The position numbers were made by a program, and so were the translations under genes. The notes beneath the pieces were generated by a model. That model was not told the origin of the DNA and searched no databases. It saw only the letters and a program-made list of their open reading frames with translations. A stretch of 64,000 nt of DNA from Trichoplusia ni. Its lineage: Eukaryota > Arthropoda > Insecta > Lepidoptera > Noctuidae. Every line of letters starts with the position of its first letter. Position 1 is the stretch's first letter. Where the stretch lies: assembly GCF_003590095.1 (NCBI RefSeq), contig NC_039495.1, positions 806,001-870,000 on the forward strand. The letters are read 5' to 3'. Of this stretch, positions 1-12,538 are shown in pieces.

Positions 1-1432
1 TTTAATCAGGTAGAAAGATCTTCTCAGTTAGTTCTAGTAGAACAGAAGCTATAAGGTGTATCAGTAACAGAATTTATAAAAGGGAACTCAAAAATTGTCG
101 TCTTCCAGCGCTTCTTTAGTGCTTTAGCTGCGGATAACAATGCAACATTTGTAAGATTACCGCAAAGTTCAAACGTCAATATTTTTTAAGGAAGGTATAA
201 TAACTTGGAGGATGCCAGAGCTGACCCATCAGGGTAACAGAACACGTACGCGGGTACGTGCCTGAAAAATACGTGACGATGCATAATCAATGCATTCCAC
301 TCGCAAGTCATGGATATTAGGGATAATTCATTCGATATATTTATTTTTATAAAAAAAAAATAGCAAGCCACTGGCTCTTCTGTTTTCCTGGTAGGTGTAA
401 TTAATTATCCAGACATTTGCTAAACTTGTCTTGTAAAATATTTTCTGCTAAAAATACTTGCAGTATTTTGAAATTAAAAGGTCACCTGAGTTACCTACTG
501 CGCTGCGCATATAGACATTAAAAATGTACTTTATTTAGCAACAACAGAAATAAATCTATAAATTTTAATCCTTTGTGGTGACAAAATTTAAGAGAGTTGT
601 TTACGAAATAAAAGTGAAAATAAAACGATTGCGAAAATTAAGAGCGCTGTTCAGTAGGTAATTAAAACTATAAATAAACGTGGTCAAGACCATTTAAAAG
701 CGAAATAGCGCTTGCCAAGGAATGCTAAAACATATTGTGTCAGTGATAATTAAATGTTTGTGGTTATAACATGGTAATCACCAGACTACAAGATAACAAT
801 ACGTCTGGCAGAGTGTTTGTAAATATAATCACATATCACTCTGTTCAATCATGCCTTAGGAAAGCTTACATTTATGTTAAATATAAAGTAATGTGAAACT
901 GCAAACAACAATACGTGACGTTATTGGACATTTTTCGTACTAGTTTTGATAAGTAGCGTTTGATAACAAAAAGAGATCTACTGTAAAGCGGCTGTCTTTA
1001 AACCCCCTATGTTCATAAATTCACGATTTTTTTGCTACCTTGTCAGCTGTCTATTCTTGTCAAATAGACATTTTTTCCTCTGTTGACCTTTCCTCGTTAA
1101 TTTTACAACCTGCCATCATCCTCACAATATAGAGATTTTTAATTACGATTATTTTAAACGCTTTTATTTTATCACGTATTGACGTAATTGTATGTTCGTA
1201 ACATTTGATATAGTTGATAACCAGTATAATGCTTTTACTGTGTGATCCAAAAGTAGTCGGAAAGTCTACTTATTTTTAAAGAGCGTGATTAAATATATTG
1301 TGTAGATCTACTTATAGCTTAATTAATAAACCGTGTTAATGGGATAATATTAATATCCATATCTTGAAATTTCTTAAGTACGTTTCGCTTATCTATAAAA
1401 ATGAAAAGGAACTTATAGTAAAATTATGAGAT

Positions 1433-1655
1433 ACTAGCTTTTTAGTCGCGGCTTCGCCCGCGTCGAGGTCGGTTATATCGCGTTTCCAAGAGAACTCTTC
1501 TAAAGTCCGGGATACAAACTATCCTATGTTCTTTCTCAAGGTCAACTCTATCTCTGTACCAAATTTCATAAAAATCAGTTCAGTAGTATAGACGTGAAAG
1601 CGTAACAGACAGACAGACAGAGTTACTTTCACATTTATAATATTAATATACAGTA
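1433..1655. repeat. lepidopteran TE fragment (RTE-like LINE tail)
   Basis: It starts ACTAGCTTTTTAG, then CGCGGCTTCGCCCGCGT, and ends in CGTGAAAGCGTAACAGACAG with an (ACAG) repeat and a GAGTTACTTTCACATTTATA tail. From memory this matches the dispersed RTE-like element abundant in moth and butterfly genomes. No intact coding frame remains. The family name is my recollection, not a search result. Confidence 0.7.
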
Positions 1656-2027
1656 GGGATTTATATCCAAATTGGTTATATGTAAATATTAGATGTTTAC
1701 CATCACAACTCATGAGTATAGAATAATTAATATAATAGCAAGCAAACCAGAGAGTCAACAGTGTATGTCCGCCGCTTTGCATTTCAGTTGGATGTGAAGA
1801 AAATTATTTGTTTACATCTTTAGTTGGATATATAACCTCATTTGAAAACACTTCACGCGCATTTGGACGTTTCTCGCAATTTATTACGATTTTCTTCGAA
1901 TCAACGAGATGTAAGTATTTACACACTTACTTGTAACTAATGTGTATTCTGTTTATGAATTCATTATTAACATTTTTTTAACGATTAAAATCTTCGTGGG
2001 ATTTCACAAACATTCAAGTCACATGCA

Positions 2028-2150
2028 CCCGACTCGGGACATGCATGTGTTGATCACACAAACGTTTATCCTAGGCCGGGATCAAATCCAACAATCAGTC
2101 ACTCGACTTTCAGTTGCAGTCGTGCATTCCTATTGTGATCTTCATGTTGT
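2028..2150 (-). repeat. degenerate SINE-like repeat with tRNA-type B box
   Basis: Read on the minus strand it has a B-box-like GGATTTGATCCCGGCC and a TTTGTGTGATCAACACATG tail, resembling the copies at 57321-57450 and 62805-63035. Strongly diverged. Confidence 0.45.
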
Positions 2151-2244
2151 TTCGGGCTGTCATGTATCAAAGATCGTCACAGAATTATACCCACTAAACA
2201 ATTTATAGTTTCTTAATAAATGTGTTATTATAAACTACACTTAC

Positions 2245-2294
2245 CTCCGTACTTGCATTTTTTCTCTCTTAAGTGAAAAGTTTTGTTGACTTAC
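2245..2294 (-). other. candidate recursive-splice (RS) exon in the w36 downstream intron
   Basis: On the minus strand the sequence TTTTGCTTTCAG is followed immediately by GTAAGTCA, an adjoining 3' and 5' splice consensus. Fifty nt downstream (ending at 2245) is a second strong donor, CGGAG followed by GTAAGTG. This is the arrangement of a recursive-splice exon. Inclusion would add 50 nt and shift frame. The intron is at least 12.4 kb, the size class where such sites occur in insects. Confidence 0.45.
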
Positions 2295-5200
2295 CTGAAA
2301 GCAAAACAACGAGTTTCAATCATCACACCATCTCAAAAAATATGTCGAAGAATAGAAGAACATTCTACACGCATAAAGTCTTTTCGGCAGTTAATTGTAG
2401 CGATAACGAATAAAGTTGACAGCAACAATATGAGTGTTGAAACCATAAGCAAGTCGTGTCACAGCGATATAACCATGAAAGTCGCTTTCAGGATCCATAA
2501 AGGAGAAGTATGCGAGGATGTCGTGACGCGGGCCCATCGACCACGACCCGGCGCTCAACACGCAGAGAACAGAAAAACAACATACGCCACGCACACGTGT
2601 TACTCATCAATTAAAATCAAATTAACAATTTACCTGTCAAAGGCAATTTTCATACTCTAAACTAGGATAGATACGCACAGAATCCTGTCAATAGATACCA
2701 AACTTTATTTTGAGTAACATAAGACGCAAGTTCATGCGTGAGCGAGCCGGGAGCCTTATAAAGATGAGTGGCTAAGCGAACAAATTGTGTCGGACACTGG
2801 CCGCCTATGCCTTATTGTTTTTTAATGGTCCGTCCCGCCCCCGCCGTGCCTTCACCATCCATCATCGTTCTTAAGCATCCACTTTTGACTTTTTCTTAAA
2901 CTTGTTCAAATAAAAAAAGCAACATTCGAATTCCCCGCGGCGTCTTACTGACATTCCTTAGAAAGTTAAAACAACATATAAATTAATAAATACGATCGTA
3001 AGGGTTAATGTTTTTGTGATTGTTTGGTATAGGTGGCGTTGATACCGGGGAGATTAGAAACACATTAATTGACGTATGAATTCCGTTCAAAAAATATTTC
3101 CTTGTTTGGTCATCCCTCATTAAACTAGTTATAGTATATGTGACCTATTTAAAATTCCATCGAGGGAAAGTGAATAGCATTATGTCACTGGTATCTCCGG
3201 TACAATCGCAAACATCGGTCGCAGGCACCCCATGCGCTGTCGATACCAGGTATATTATGGGGCCGGCTCTAACTTACGGGGTTGTTTCAATGTCGACCTA
3301 TGTAAATTAGTGTCGCTTAATGAGACGTGTACCGGTCGTTAGGCTAGTTTTTTCAGGGATATCTAAATGAGTGAATATATCATGCAGAGCAGTTTGATAA
3401 GAACAAGTCGTGTGTCGCTCGACTTCGCGACAGTTTAATGTGGAACTTAATCAGGTTTTGTAATTAATTGTACAATTAAGTATGTGCTACCGACGACGTT
3501 TGCAAATTGTTTAATGGCCAATTTTGTATTAGAATCCGCAACAAATTGATTGACATGTTCAGTAGCAACAATTTATTGCTTGGCAGTAAGCTTTAAAAAA
3601 AGCTAATTTATTATTCGATTTAATTACTTTTCTACAAGCATCAATAAATAAAAGTATTTTTTCACTCCAGACAATTTTCTTAGTGTGATTCCAGCATCTA
3701 GTTTATTCAATTAGACACCAACTACGTACACAGATAATAGCCCATATAATGAAGAAACACCTGTAGAGAACAAAATCAGTAGAGGTGGTCCAATAAAATC
3801 AACAACAGCACATGTTAGAGAGCACATGACGGCGCTCGGTGCGAGGGCGGAGGTCGGGGCTCGTCTGCAGCTCAGCCTACTTGATGCGAAGACAGGAGGC
3901 TGATCTGAGAGATAAACTAAGAGAGAAGATATGGACTGTTTTCGTTTATTTTTCCTTACATTTTCTGTTAACCTAAGCACAGGCTTTGATTGCTTCACTG
4001 AACTATAGTCTGTTAAGTGAGATAAGCTTTTTTTTCAAGTTCACTTGAGTCATTAAATAAACATTAAGAAGGATCTAATTGTTAAATAAAATCCTAAATA
4101 TTATTCGCATAATTTGTTATCTTAATCAATACTAAGACCTTTATAATCTGTAGTGAAGCAGTTAACACAGACATACCCGAAGGTCTTCCGTTGAGGTAGT
4201 GACCGTAGCATATATAACTGGCCCGTTTAAATGCCGCTGACTAACGAGATACCAGAAAGGTTTTATTATTGCTGTATGGGGGCTATAAAAATGGCGCCTT
4301 CTCCAGCTTTTATTGATTCGTGAATGGTCGACGAATGGCCCAAGAACTCGGTTACGACCAATTTAACCGATATCAATTAGCGATGTTTGATATATTTGAG
4401 TGGCAATAAATTAGTTTTCAATTTACTGGAACCATAATATCTGTTATTAACACTTACGTGTGCTAGATGTGAGCGTTCAATGGATACGTCTAGTTATTGC
4501 TCTTCGGTAAATCGTCTATTCTACGGCAATAGGAGCATAAAATAATGATGGATGCGCCGAATGGTTAAATCAATTACTGTCGGGTGTTTTCAATACGCGC
4601 CGGTATTTTAAGGGCAGAATAAGTTACGAACGGTATTTGTATTCGGAGGTATGTTTTATTTGTTTGTCAGGTTTGTCATTAATCGCGCTGCGCTCACGCA
4701 TGCGCTGTGTGATTGACGCCCGCCGCCTCCCGCCGCCGCCCGCGCAACGTTTTACATATAAATTACCAATTACAGACCTCGCACAGATTCACGGAGTACC
4801 AGAGGTGGCATTTTTACGATACTTTTAATATTATATTTATTTATACATGGTTATTTTGGAAATGCCTATTAAATTACAAAATTCTTGTAAATGAAGACGG
4901 GGCTTTAATCAACATAGATGCTTTGATTTGTATATATTATCGATCGACGAATACTGATCACCTAATTGGACTCACTCTCTCCCACTATTGGAATGTTATG
5001 ACCAATCAAGAAAATGTTATACAAATATAACAAATCAATTCTTGGTAGTTTAGATAATTGCGATAAGTTTTAATAACGTAGCTTTATCGTTGTATTAATC
5101 AACTTTTCTACCATGAAATTAGTAGTCATTCAATAGACTTTATTTATATTTAATCCTCAACAGGATTTTTCAACGAGCTGCTAATCACATTTTCTAGGTT

Positions 5201-8200
5201 TGATACTTGTCAAAAAAATGTATAACATACTTACACCTGTAATAATTTACTCCTAATTAAAAACACACAATCTCAAACGAAAACTAACGATGTCATTAAA
5301 ACATACATCATTGATAAATCTATAGGTTCCGAGGCTGCATCCGCAGTAACGGTAGCTGCTTTTAATAATGAGTAATGAGCTAGAAAGAATGCAGGATAAC
5401 AAGCGACGCGTAATGGATGGGAAGAGTACCGCCACCCGCCTCCCGCCACCCGGCACACCAGCTCGCCGCGTCTGCGGGCCTGGTAACGTTTTGTGCATTA
5501 AATAGACACCGCTCATTAAAATCTATGATTGATTTTGTAGCAAAACCAATACAGTAGTCGCTACCGGTAAAATAGTAATTAAACTACGTCTAATAAGGCC
5601 CCGGATAGGCAAACAAGTTGGACACGACCGAAGATTCAGCCTTAATGAGTGGACATTGATAAATGACTACCGAATCGTGAATTAGCATAAGATTCAAATA
5701 AGTTAAGATCAAGATTCATTCATATCGGAAATTACAAACTGCTTTGCGAAGCTTCGAGTATTTAAATTGTTTATTATAATTTAAGAAATACGCATTAATA
5801 ACATCATGAAGTCGATTCGCATGACGCAATGTTTTAGCTGAGCTGCTCTTCTCATGTATGACACGATAAACGGGGTGTTATTTAATTTTCCCAACAACAG
5901 CTAATCTTTTAATCAAGTGCCAGGCAATCATAGTGTAGCAGGTATGGTTAGCAAGCAAGTAGACGAGCCCCCGGCCACCCGCCGCGCGGCCGCCGGCACG
6001 CACGCGCTCTCGCCAAATTGCTCAAGTGATGCAAAATACCCCCTTGAGGTTACAAGGTCTCTAACGGTACCCTTCATCATGGACCTTTATATTCTTGTAT
6101 TTTCTGACAAACCTCTATAAATATACCCGAAGCTTGAAAAATCAATGCTTTGACCTATTACAAAGTAATATCTCGCACAAGGCCTGCATTTTTTTAAAGC
6201 ATTACTCTAAAACCTACGTGTGTCAGGTTGACTGTGAGAATGTAATGCAGGCGAGCATGCTCCGCCGAAACCGTAGTGACAGTTCCCATATTCCAGGTAC
6301 AATTTCCAGGAACATTTAGCATTAGAGTTATCGCTTTCCCATCACGTTCGCAGATGACTTTATTTTGATATTGCACGCCTGTGCTTTATCGTCCATTGTG
6401 TTTTTGTTCACATCGCTACGTGCCGCGATGTCGGCGCCTGAACTTGATAAATATTTCACTAATACGCGTTCATGGGTTACGTTCACATTCGGAGAAGGTG
6501 TATGAACTGTGAAACAATCATTTTGAATTACTATCACATAATCGGATTTGACGTCATGATGGACGAGTAAGTTTTGTATTTATGAAGTTATTGGTACCAA
6601 ATACGGATTAACGGTCAGTCATGTCTAGACGAATCGCTTTTGGATCGAGCGGATGTTTACGTGGCGTGGTACAATCGTATATTATCTGTTTGTAAATCCT
6701 ATTTTGCGTTAAGGATACTATTCATAACTCGCGTTTCTGTAAAATATAAAAGTGTCAGGGATGTCCCAGACAGGCCATAACGATTCTATTTGAGTGTGGT
6801 GCGTGCTCGCCGCGTATAATGTACCAGCAGATAGGGCGCTTTTTGTTTTGCTAAACGGGCAAAGTTGTTCGCGTGCGGAGTCCTGCGGTCGGGATATTTT
6901 TATCCTCGCACACTGCTTTATGTGTCAGAACTAATCGATAGAGTAACCTTGGGAACACAGAGGTCAACGTGACGAAAACTCAATAATATATTAAGAAATG
7001 ACAGCAACATAAACGTAGCAACAAAATTAAGCAGATCTCTTCAATTTACATGTCGTCGAGCTTATGAATTTTAATTTATAAATATTTTAAATTAAAATGT
7101 AATATCCATTTGTGTTGGACATTGTTTAAATAAATGTTACATCCAATAAATATTAGTGAACACATTAATAATCAGATAATTTATACAAATGGAATAACTA
7201 GGAAATAGAGTCCCAGGAGAATTAAACTGTAGAGTCGACCCATTTCCTATGTGTAACCAAGAACACATGAAGACATTTTTTTTCAATTTTTTTAATACGG
7301 AATCAATTAGAAACCGTTCTGTGAGATCTACGTCGACGTGAGATTCCACCGGTTGGCGGCAATTAAGTGTAGCACGGCGCCCGCGGGACCACGCCGGATG
7401 CCCGGAATGTCAGAACTCTTCGTTAGGTATGCAACCCTGGTAATTATTATTGGGTGAAACGAACGCTCTATTGCTTCTGGTGACTAATTAAAAACAATTT
7501 CAAAGATTTATTTGGCGTTGGTCCCGTTATTTATGAGTCACTCCAAATAGAGCATAGCTCACTGCGACATATTTCAAACAATTAGTAGCCAAAATCGTTT
7601 GAAGAAATAGGTAGCAGTAGGTAATTCCGACAAGGGAATTTATATATTTTGGTAAATATTGCTTACCCAACTAACGTAACTCTTTTTAGAACAAAGATTA
7701 TTTTTTATCAAACCAAACAAGCATTTTATTACTTTTATAGGTAAAGATTTTCCACAAAGCTTGGACATGAATATACGGGAGCTCGCCAGGTTCTTGAACT
7801 AAGCTATGATAGCGATATGAGTCCTAAAGCAATTTGTTTGATCTCAGGCTGAGTCAGACAAGCTGCCCCCCACTAGGGCTATTACAAGATATCAAGTTTT
7901 AGTCGTATAGCAAATAATACTGCAAATACTCCACTAATAGAGGTTTGTGAAGTGAGGAGCTGGAGCAACTAAGAATTGCATGTAATTATTTAACGAAGTA
8001 TATTACGAAATGTATAGACGTATTTTCAAGAAATATAAAATAAAAATATACTTTATAAGTTTATAGTCTCACGTCAGTGATAGGTGTCCACCTATCGTTG
8101 CAGAGACTAAATAATGAAATATAGTCTAGTACGAATTAACAAGAGAATCCCACGAAAGAAACATTGACCAGTAATATGAGTAACTAGCAACAGAACTAGT

Positions 8201-11200
8201 GATGAGCAGCGTTATCTATCGATGTATCGGCGGCGCGCTGCAGGGGCCGGCTTATCGACCACATCTGGCGCCTAAATTCTTACATGCAACCTACACCGGT
8301 TGTAAAAAGGCGAAGGCAGGAATCGCCACTGACAGACAGACAGACGGGACAATATACGATCGTGGCTCCACTAGCATGGACGTGCCTCAACTAATTTATA
8401 GTCAATAAATACGCGTTCATATATATATGTTAAATACTTTCATAAATCAATTAAATATCGTGGAGAAGTGACCATGCTGTTTTCTACTAAAGTAATTAAT
8501 TAATGAATAGTCAGAGCGTAGAGAGGTAAGTTCACATATCCCAAAAATAAATAAAATAAAAGTATTTATTGTCAGAAAAAATATGCTGCTATAATTCTTA
8601 ACAAAAAAAAAGAATTTGTAGCACCAAAAGGAACCTTAAGCTGTTACGTAAACAAATTCATTATCAATTTTTCTGATCAAGTAGATATACTACAGGTAGA
8701 CGCGGCGATACGAAACTAAACGGACACGTCCATAGCAAATTGAACTTTATTTTAATGCCCGAAGGTTGAAAGTCAGTCGGAGTGGTGGCTATAAATTTGA
8801 GAAGTATCATGACACGTGTCAGTTACGCTGATAGCTGTCAAGCTGGAGTAATATATTTATTTATGTGCTGCCGTGCGCGGTGCGGCGGCCGTTATTGATG
8901 AAGTGGCAACTGGATGAGAAGACTTCCTGAGATTCTTAGACGGAATAGGGCATAGCAAAAGCTGTTTGTAATGTTCGTAAACATATGTAGGTACTCTATT
9001 TTTTTGTAAACCAATTGTATTAGCTTTGGCGATTAGGGGTGACTTGAGCGATTTGAATTCTGCAAACAGACCGGCTGACTGCCGGAGTATCGATTATATT
9101 GTATTTAAACTAACCGAGAGCCTTGTGGGCACCCTCCCAGCCGGCAGCGATGCCAATGACTTTTCAAAGCCTTATTTCAATTACTGTTTGTTAATAATAA
9201 ACTGATTAACAATAATACTATCCGAAATGACACAATAAACAAAAACTTTTTTATTAAACTTTTTTTAGTCTATTTCATAAATAATCGGAATTCGATTAAC
9301 GTGACTTTTTCAACACTCTCTCAAATAAAAGTATTCAAAATATTTTCCCATTGCCACCCAGAACAGGCTCATCTACAAAAACTCGAGCTAAAAGCGAGCA
9401 TTAATTTATCAAAAGTTTAATTATGAAATATGCACCAATAAATCGTTGTCGTTTGTACCAACGACAGGCATAGCCGGGATTCCGACTGCGTACGTATTTT
9501 TTGTCCCTCTCTGACCGCCTATAAACACGACACGGTTAATTAAAACGGTATATTAGCATAAACAAATAAAATGCCCCATTACGAATTCAATTTACAATCT
9601 TTGAAATCGGTTAAATTAGTCGCAGTAAATAATATCTCGGATACAGTTTCAATAATAGCGTTGTGGCGCAACTCAAGAGCGGAGCGGGCTACTTCTTTAA
9701 GTTCAAGCTCTTTCATAATACCTCACGCACCTTTGTAAACTTCATATATTGTATAATACATCGTACTCATTTATTAATTGATAAGTTGTAAAGTATGATA
9801 ATTTTAATTATCATTTTGTAAGCATTGATATCTTCAGGCTACCTTCGTCCGGTTAATTTCCGCTACATCTTATACTTCATGCTTCATCGTGTATGCTCGA
9901 GCGCATAGTCATTCCATACCGTCATTTACTTTTGGTGCGTTGATTAAAGTCAATAGTGCAAATAATATTATTATGTCAACCCGATAGGTTACTCCAGAAG
10001 AATCTATGTTAATATATTTTCACAAATATTACAGAAGATTTGATATATATTACTTGTGGATTTTTGTCAATTTCTTAAAAGTGAAATCATTTCATGTTTT
10101 AAGAAATACCGCCTAACGGCTTACTCCAAAACTTTTCCTTGAGTTCCTCATACCTACAGTCACTAGATAAATTGTTAGTATCGATATCAACTCATAATCA
10201 GTCATTTATGAAGTCACCAAATTACCAGCAATTACACTTGTAGGAATCAAATCAGTGCATAGGTATGTGTCCCCCTGCCCCCCTCCCCCCCTGTACCGGG
10301 CCCCCCCGGCGAGTGCGCACGCGGCGCTCGGCGGGGCGCCATTGTCCCGCTGTCGGGCTGCGCGCGCGCCCCACACAACGACTGGCTAGGCTCGGGTGAC
10401 GTCGATACCGGGGTAAGGCTCGATACTATACCGAGATGAGATATTAAAAGGGGTTTTTTGATTTCGGTTTCGGTTTCGGATTCGGTGATCGAAAAGAAGA
10501 GAAAAGTAGGTTACGCATCAGTATATTTTCCGCGTGAGGTTTCTTTAGAATGAGCGGTCGATCTAAACATCGCATATGGCAAGAGTTGGTTTGACATAAT
10601 TTTAGGAAACAGGAAAATTTAAATAGCTACGTTTAAAAAGTAATGGACAATAACGACGTTCAGAAATAGCTGTGACAAAGATAATTACAATATGCTATAT
10701 TTTCATATTCATATTTCTACTAAAGAGTTTTATCGACTCAGCACAGCACTATCGTGGCGCCTGTTCGACAGGGCACCGCGGGGACGCATTGTCCGCGCGT
10801 CTAAGTGCCTCATATTCGGTTACCCGACTATATTACACGGCTATACGCAATATCGATATCTCACCTAAAACAAATCACGAACATCCTTACTACTAACCTA
10901 ACTCAATCAATTTGGAACTTAACGACCATCAAGTTAAGGAGTATTTTTGTTCGTGTTATAAGTGTTTACTTAAGGCGGTTAAGTTGAAACGTGAAACGAT
11001 ATAATTTTCATTTTACTACTCCTTGAATACACAAGAGGCTTAATAAATAACAAAACAAAGCTCTCACGTCGCACCTTATTTGAAGGCAGTTTTGTCATCC
11101 GATTGTCTCAGCTTCACAAATAATTTATATTATTGTATTATAGATTTGGAAGAAAAAAAAACTTTTTTATAGTCGTAGACCTGACAATTTATTGAATAGC

Positions 11201-12401
11201 TTTAGTTATTATGTTATAAAGTTAATTTATATTATAATTATTGTGGTCGTCTCTTTACGAGCTATATGATTTGTTTGTTCGAGGAACCGTGATGAGATGG
11301 ACCATTATAGTTAGGCGAGCACTTCATTTAGAAAGTCTGATGCTATTAATGTACCCCTTAATTCCTAAAATGATTCCAAAATTTCCATGAGAACGACCAA
11401 TTAGTGCGATAAGTGCAGGTATATGGCACTTACTGAACCAGTTGCGGAACATGTTTGAATTTAAAAACCAACACTTTATGTTGCAACAATGTCGAATATT
11501 TCGTAATTGAAACTCCTAAAACGCATTAACTAACCGAAATCCCATGCAGATAGCAGAATCTCTTGCAATAAAGTTGCGAACGCAAACTGCGCCGGAGTTG
11601 ATTACACGGGCGGCGCTTATCTCAGCGTTACCCGACATTACATTAGTAACGTATCACCAATTACGCCGCGATATGTAAAACCATTCGACTTTAATTCAAA
11701 CACAAACTTGTGTCTCAGGGCTCTGAGATAACCAATTTCACTGAATGGCGGAATAAAGTAACCTCACGCCGACTCAATAAACATTATAATGGACATCGCA
11801 CAATTATTGTAAATAAGTCGATTGCTTCTTGCAGTAGCTTCCATTAAAAACCGCAGGCGATGTGTTATTACAGTTTAACTTGACTTGATTGAAAACCCGA
11901 CACGTGAATATTTTTTAATCTTTACTGGATATTTTTAGAAAATAATCAATAAATTATTTATTGCGCAAGCTTTTGCGACCTCTTTATATGATACTTTATT
12001 TTAAATTAATAAGTGGCTTTTTATTCCCAAATATTTTGTATTCTGATTAAATAACGCATCTATTACAATTATCACTAAAACCTGTTTCTAGTCCTCGTCT
12101 TTAAATCTCAAATAAGTGCAACTAGCTCAATCAGGGACAATAATATAGTTTGTCTTAGTGGAACATCTCAGCTGGCTGCTAACCAAATTCTACACACAAC
12201 ACAAGTTTAAGAAAAAGTTAAACAAATCGTGTGGTTAGCTTGGGACCCCAATTTCGTTAATAGTAAAACGTTTCGAATGGAAATTGGACTTTATTTGATA
12301 ATAACGTAATTGATCGGCAATTGTAAATAGCAGAATTGGAGCCCAGAGCGCAGGGTTTTACCCCTCCATCGCTCTATACCTTAAAAAAGAGGGTAACATA
12401 C

Positions 12402-12538
12402 CTCAGGGTCAATCTTCTTGTACTCCGGATCCTCCTCATCCACTTCGAAGTACAGCTCTGTGGAGGTCAGCGACACGGTCCCCGGCGCCACCAGGCCGGG
12501 CGCCACCAGCCGCGCCTTCGTGCTTATGTTCACTGGTC
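12402..12538 (-). CDS. Nbea: Nbea exon w36: first strands of the PH domain
   Basis: 137 nt. It completes Gly and encodes [40 protein letters not shown] and KIDPE, the unmistakable start of the BEACH-associated PH domain. Acceptor TTTCTTCAG, donor GTATGT, phase 0. The remaining PH, BEACH and WD40 exons are not in the window, so the following intron exceeds 12.4 kb. Confidence 0.97.

Larger units (their letters stand above)
1..12401. other. intron downstream of w36 (no exon found)
   Basis: I looked for the next PH exon (the block following KKIDPE) on the minus strand and saw nothing matching. The stretch is AT-rich and holds two repeat fragments, a candidate recursive-splice exon, three short GC islets (4684-4749, 5428-5483, 5961-6014), a C-rich run (10271-10307) and a 46-nt hairpin (8064-8109). 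Short open frames here lack family resemblance. Confidence 0.75.

Noticed and set aside
2626..2650. Another adjoining acceptor/donor (TTTGACAG followed by GTAAATT) on the minus strand
   Set aside because: The donor half is a weak match and the pyrimidine tract is short; not strong enough to call next to the clear site at 2294.
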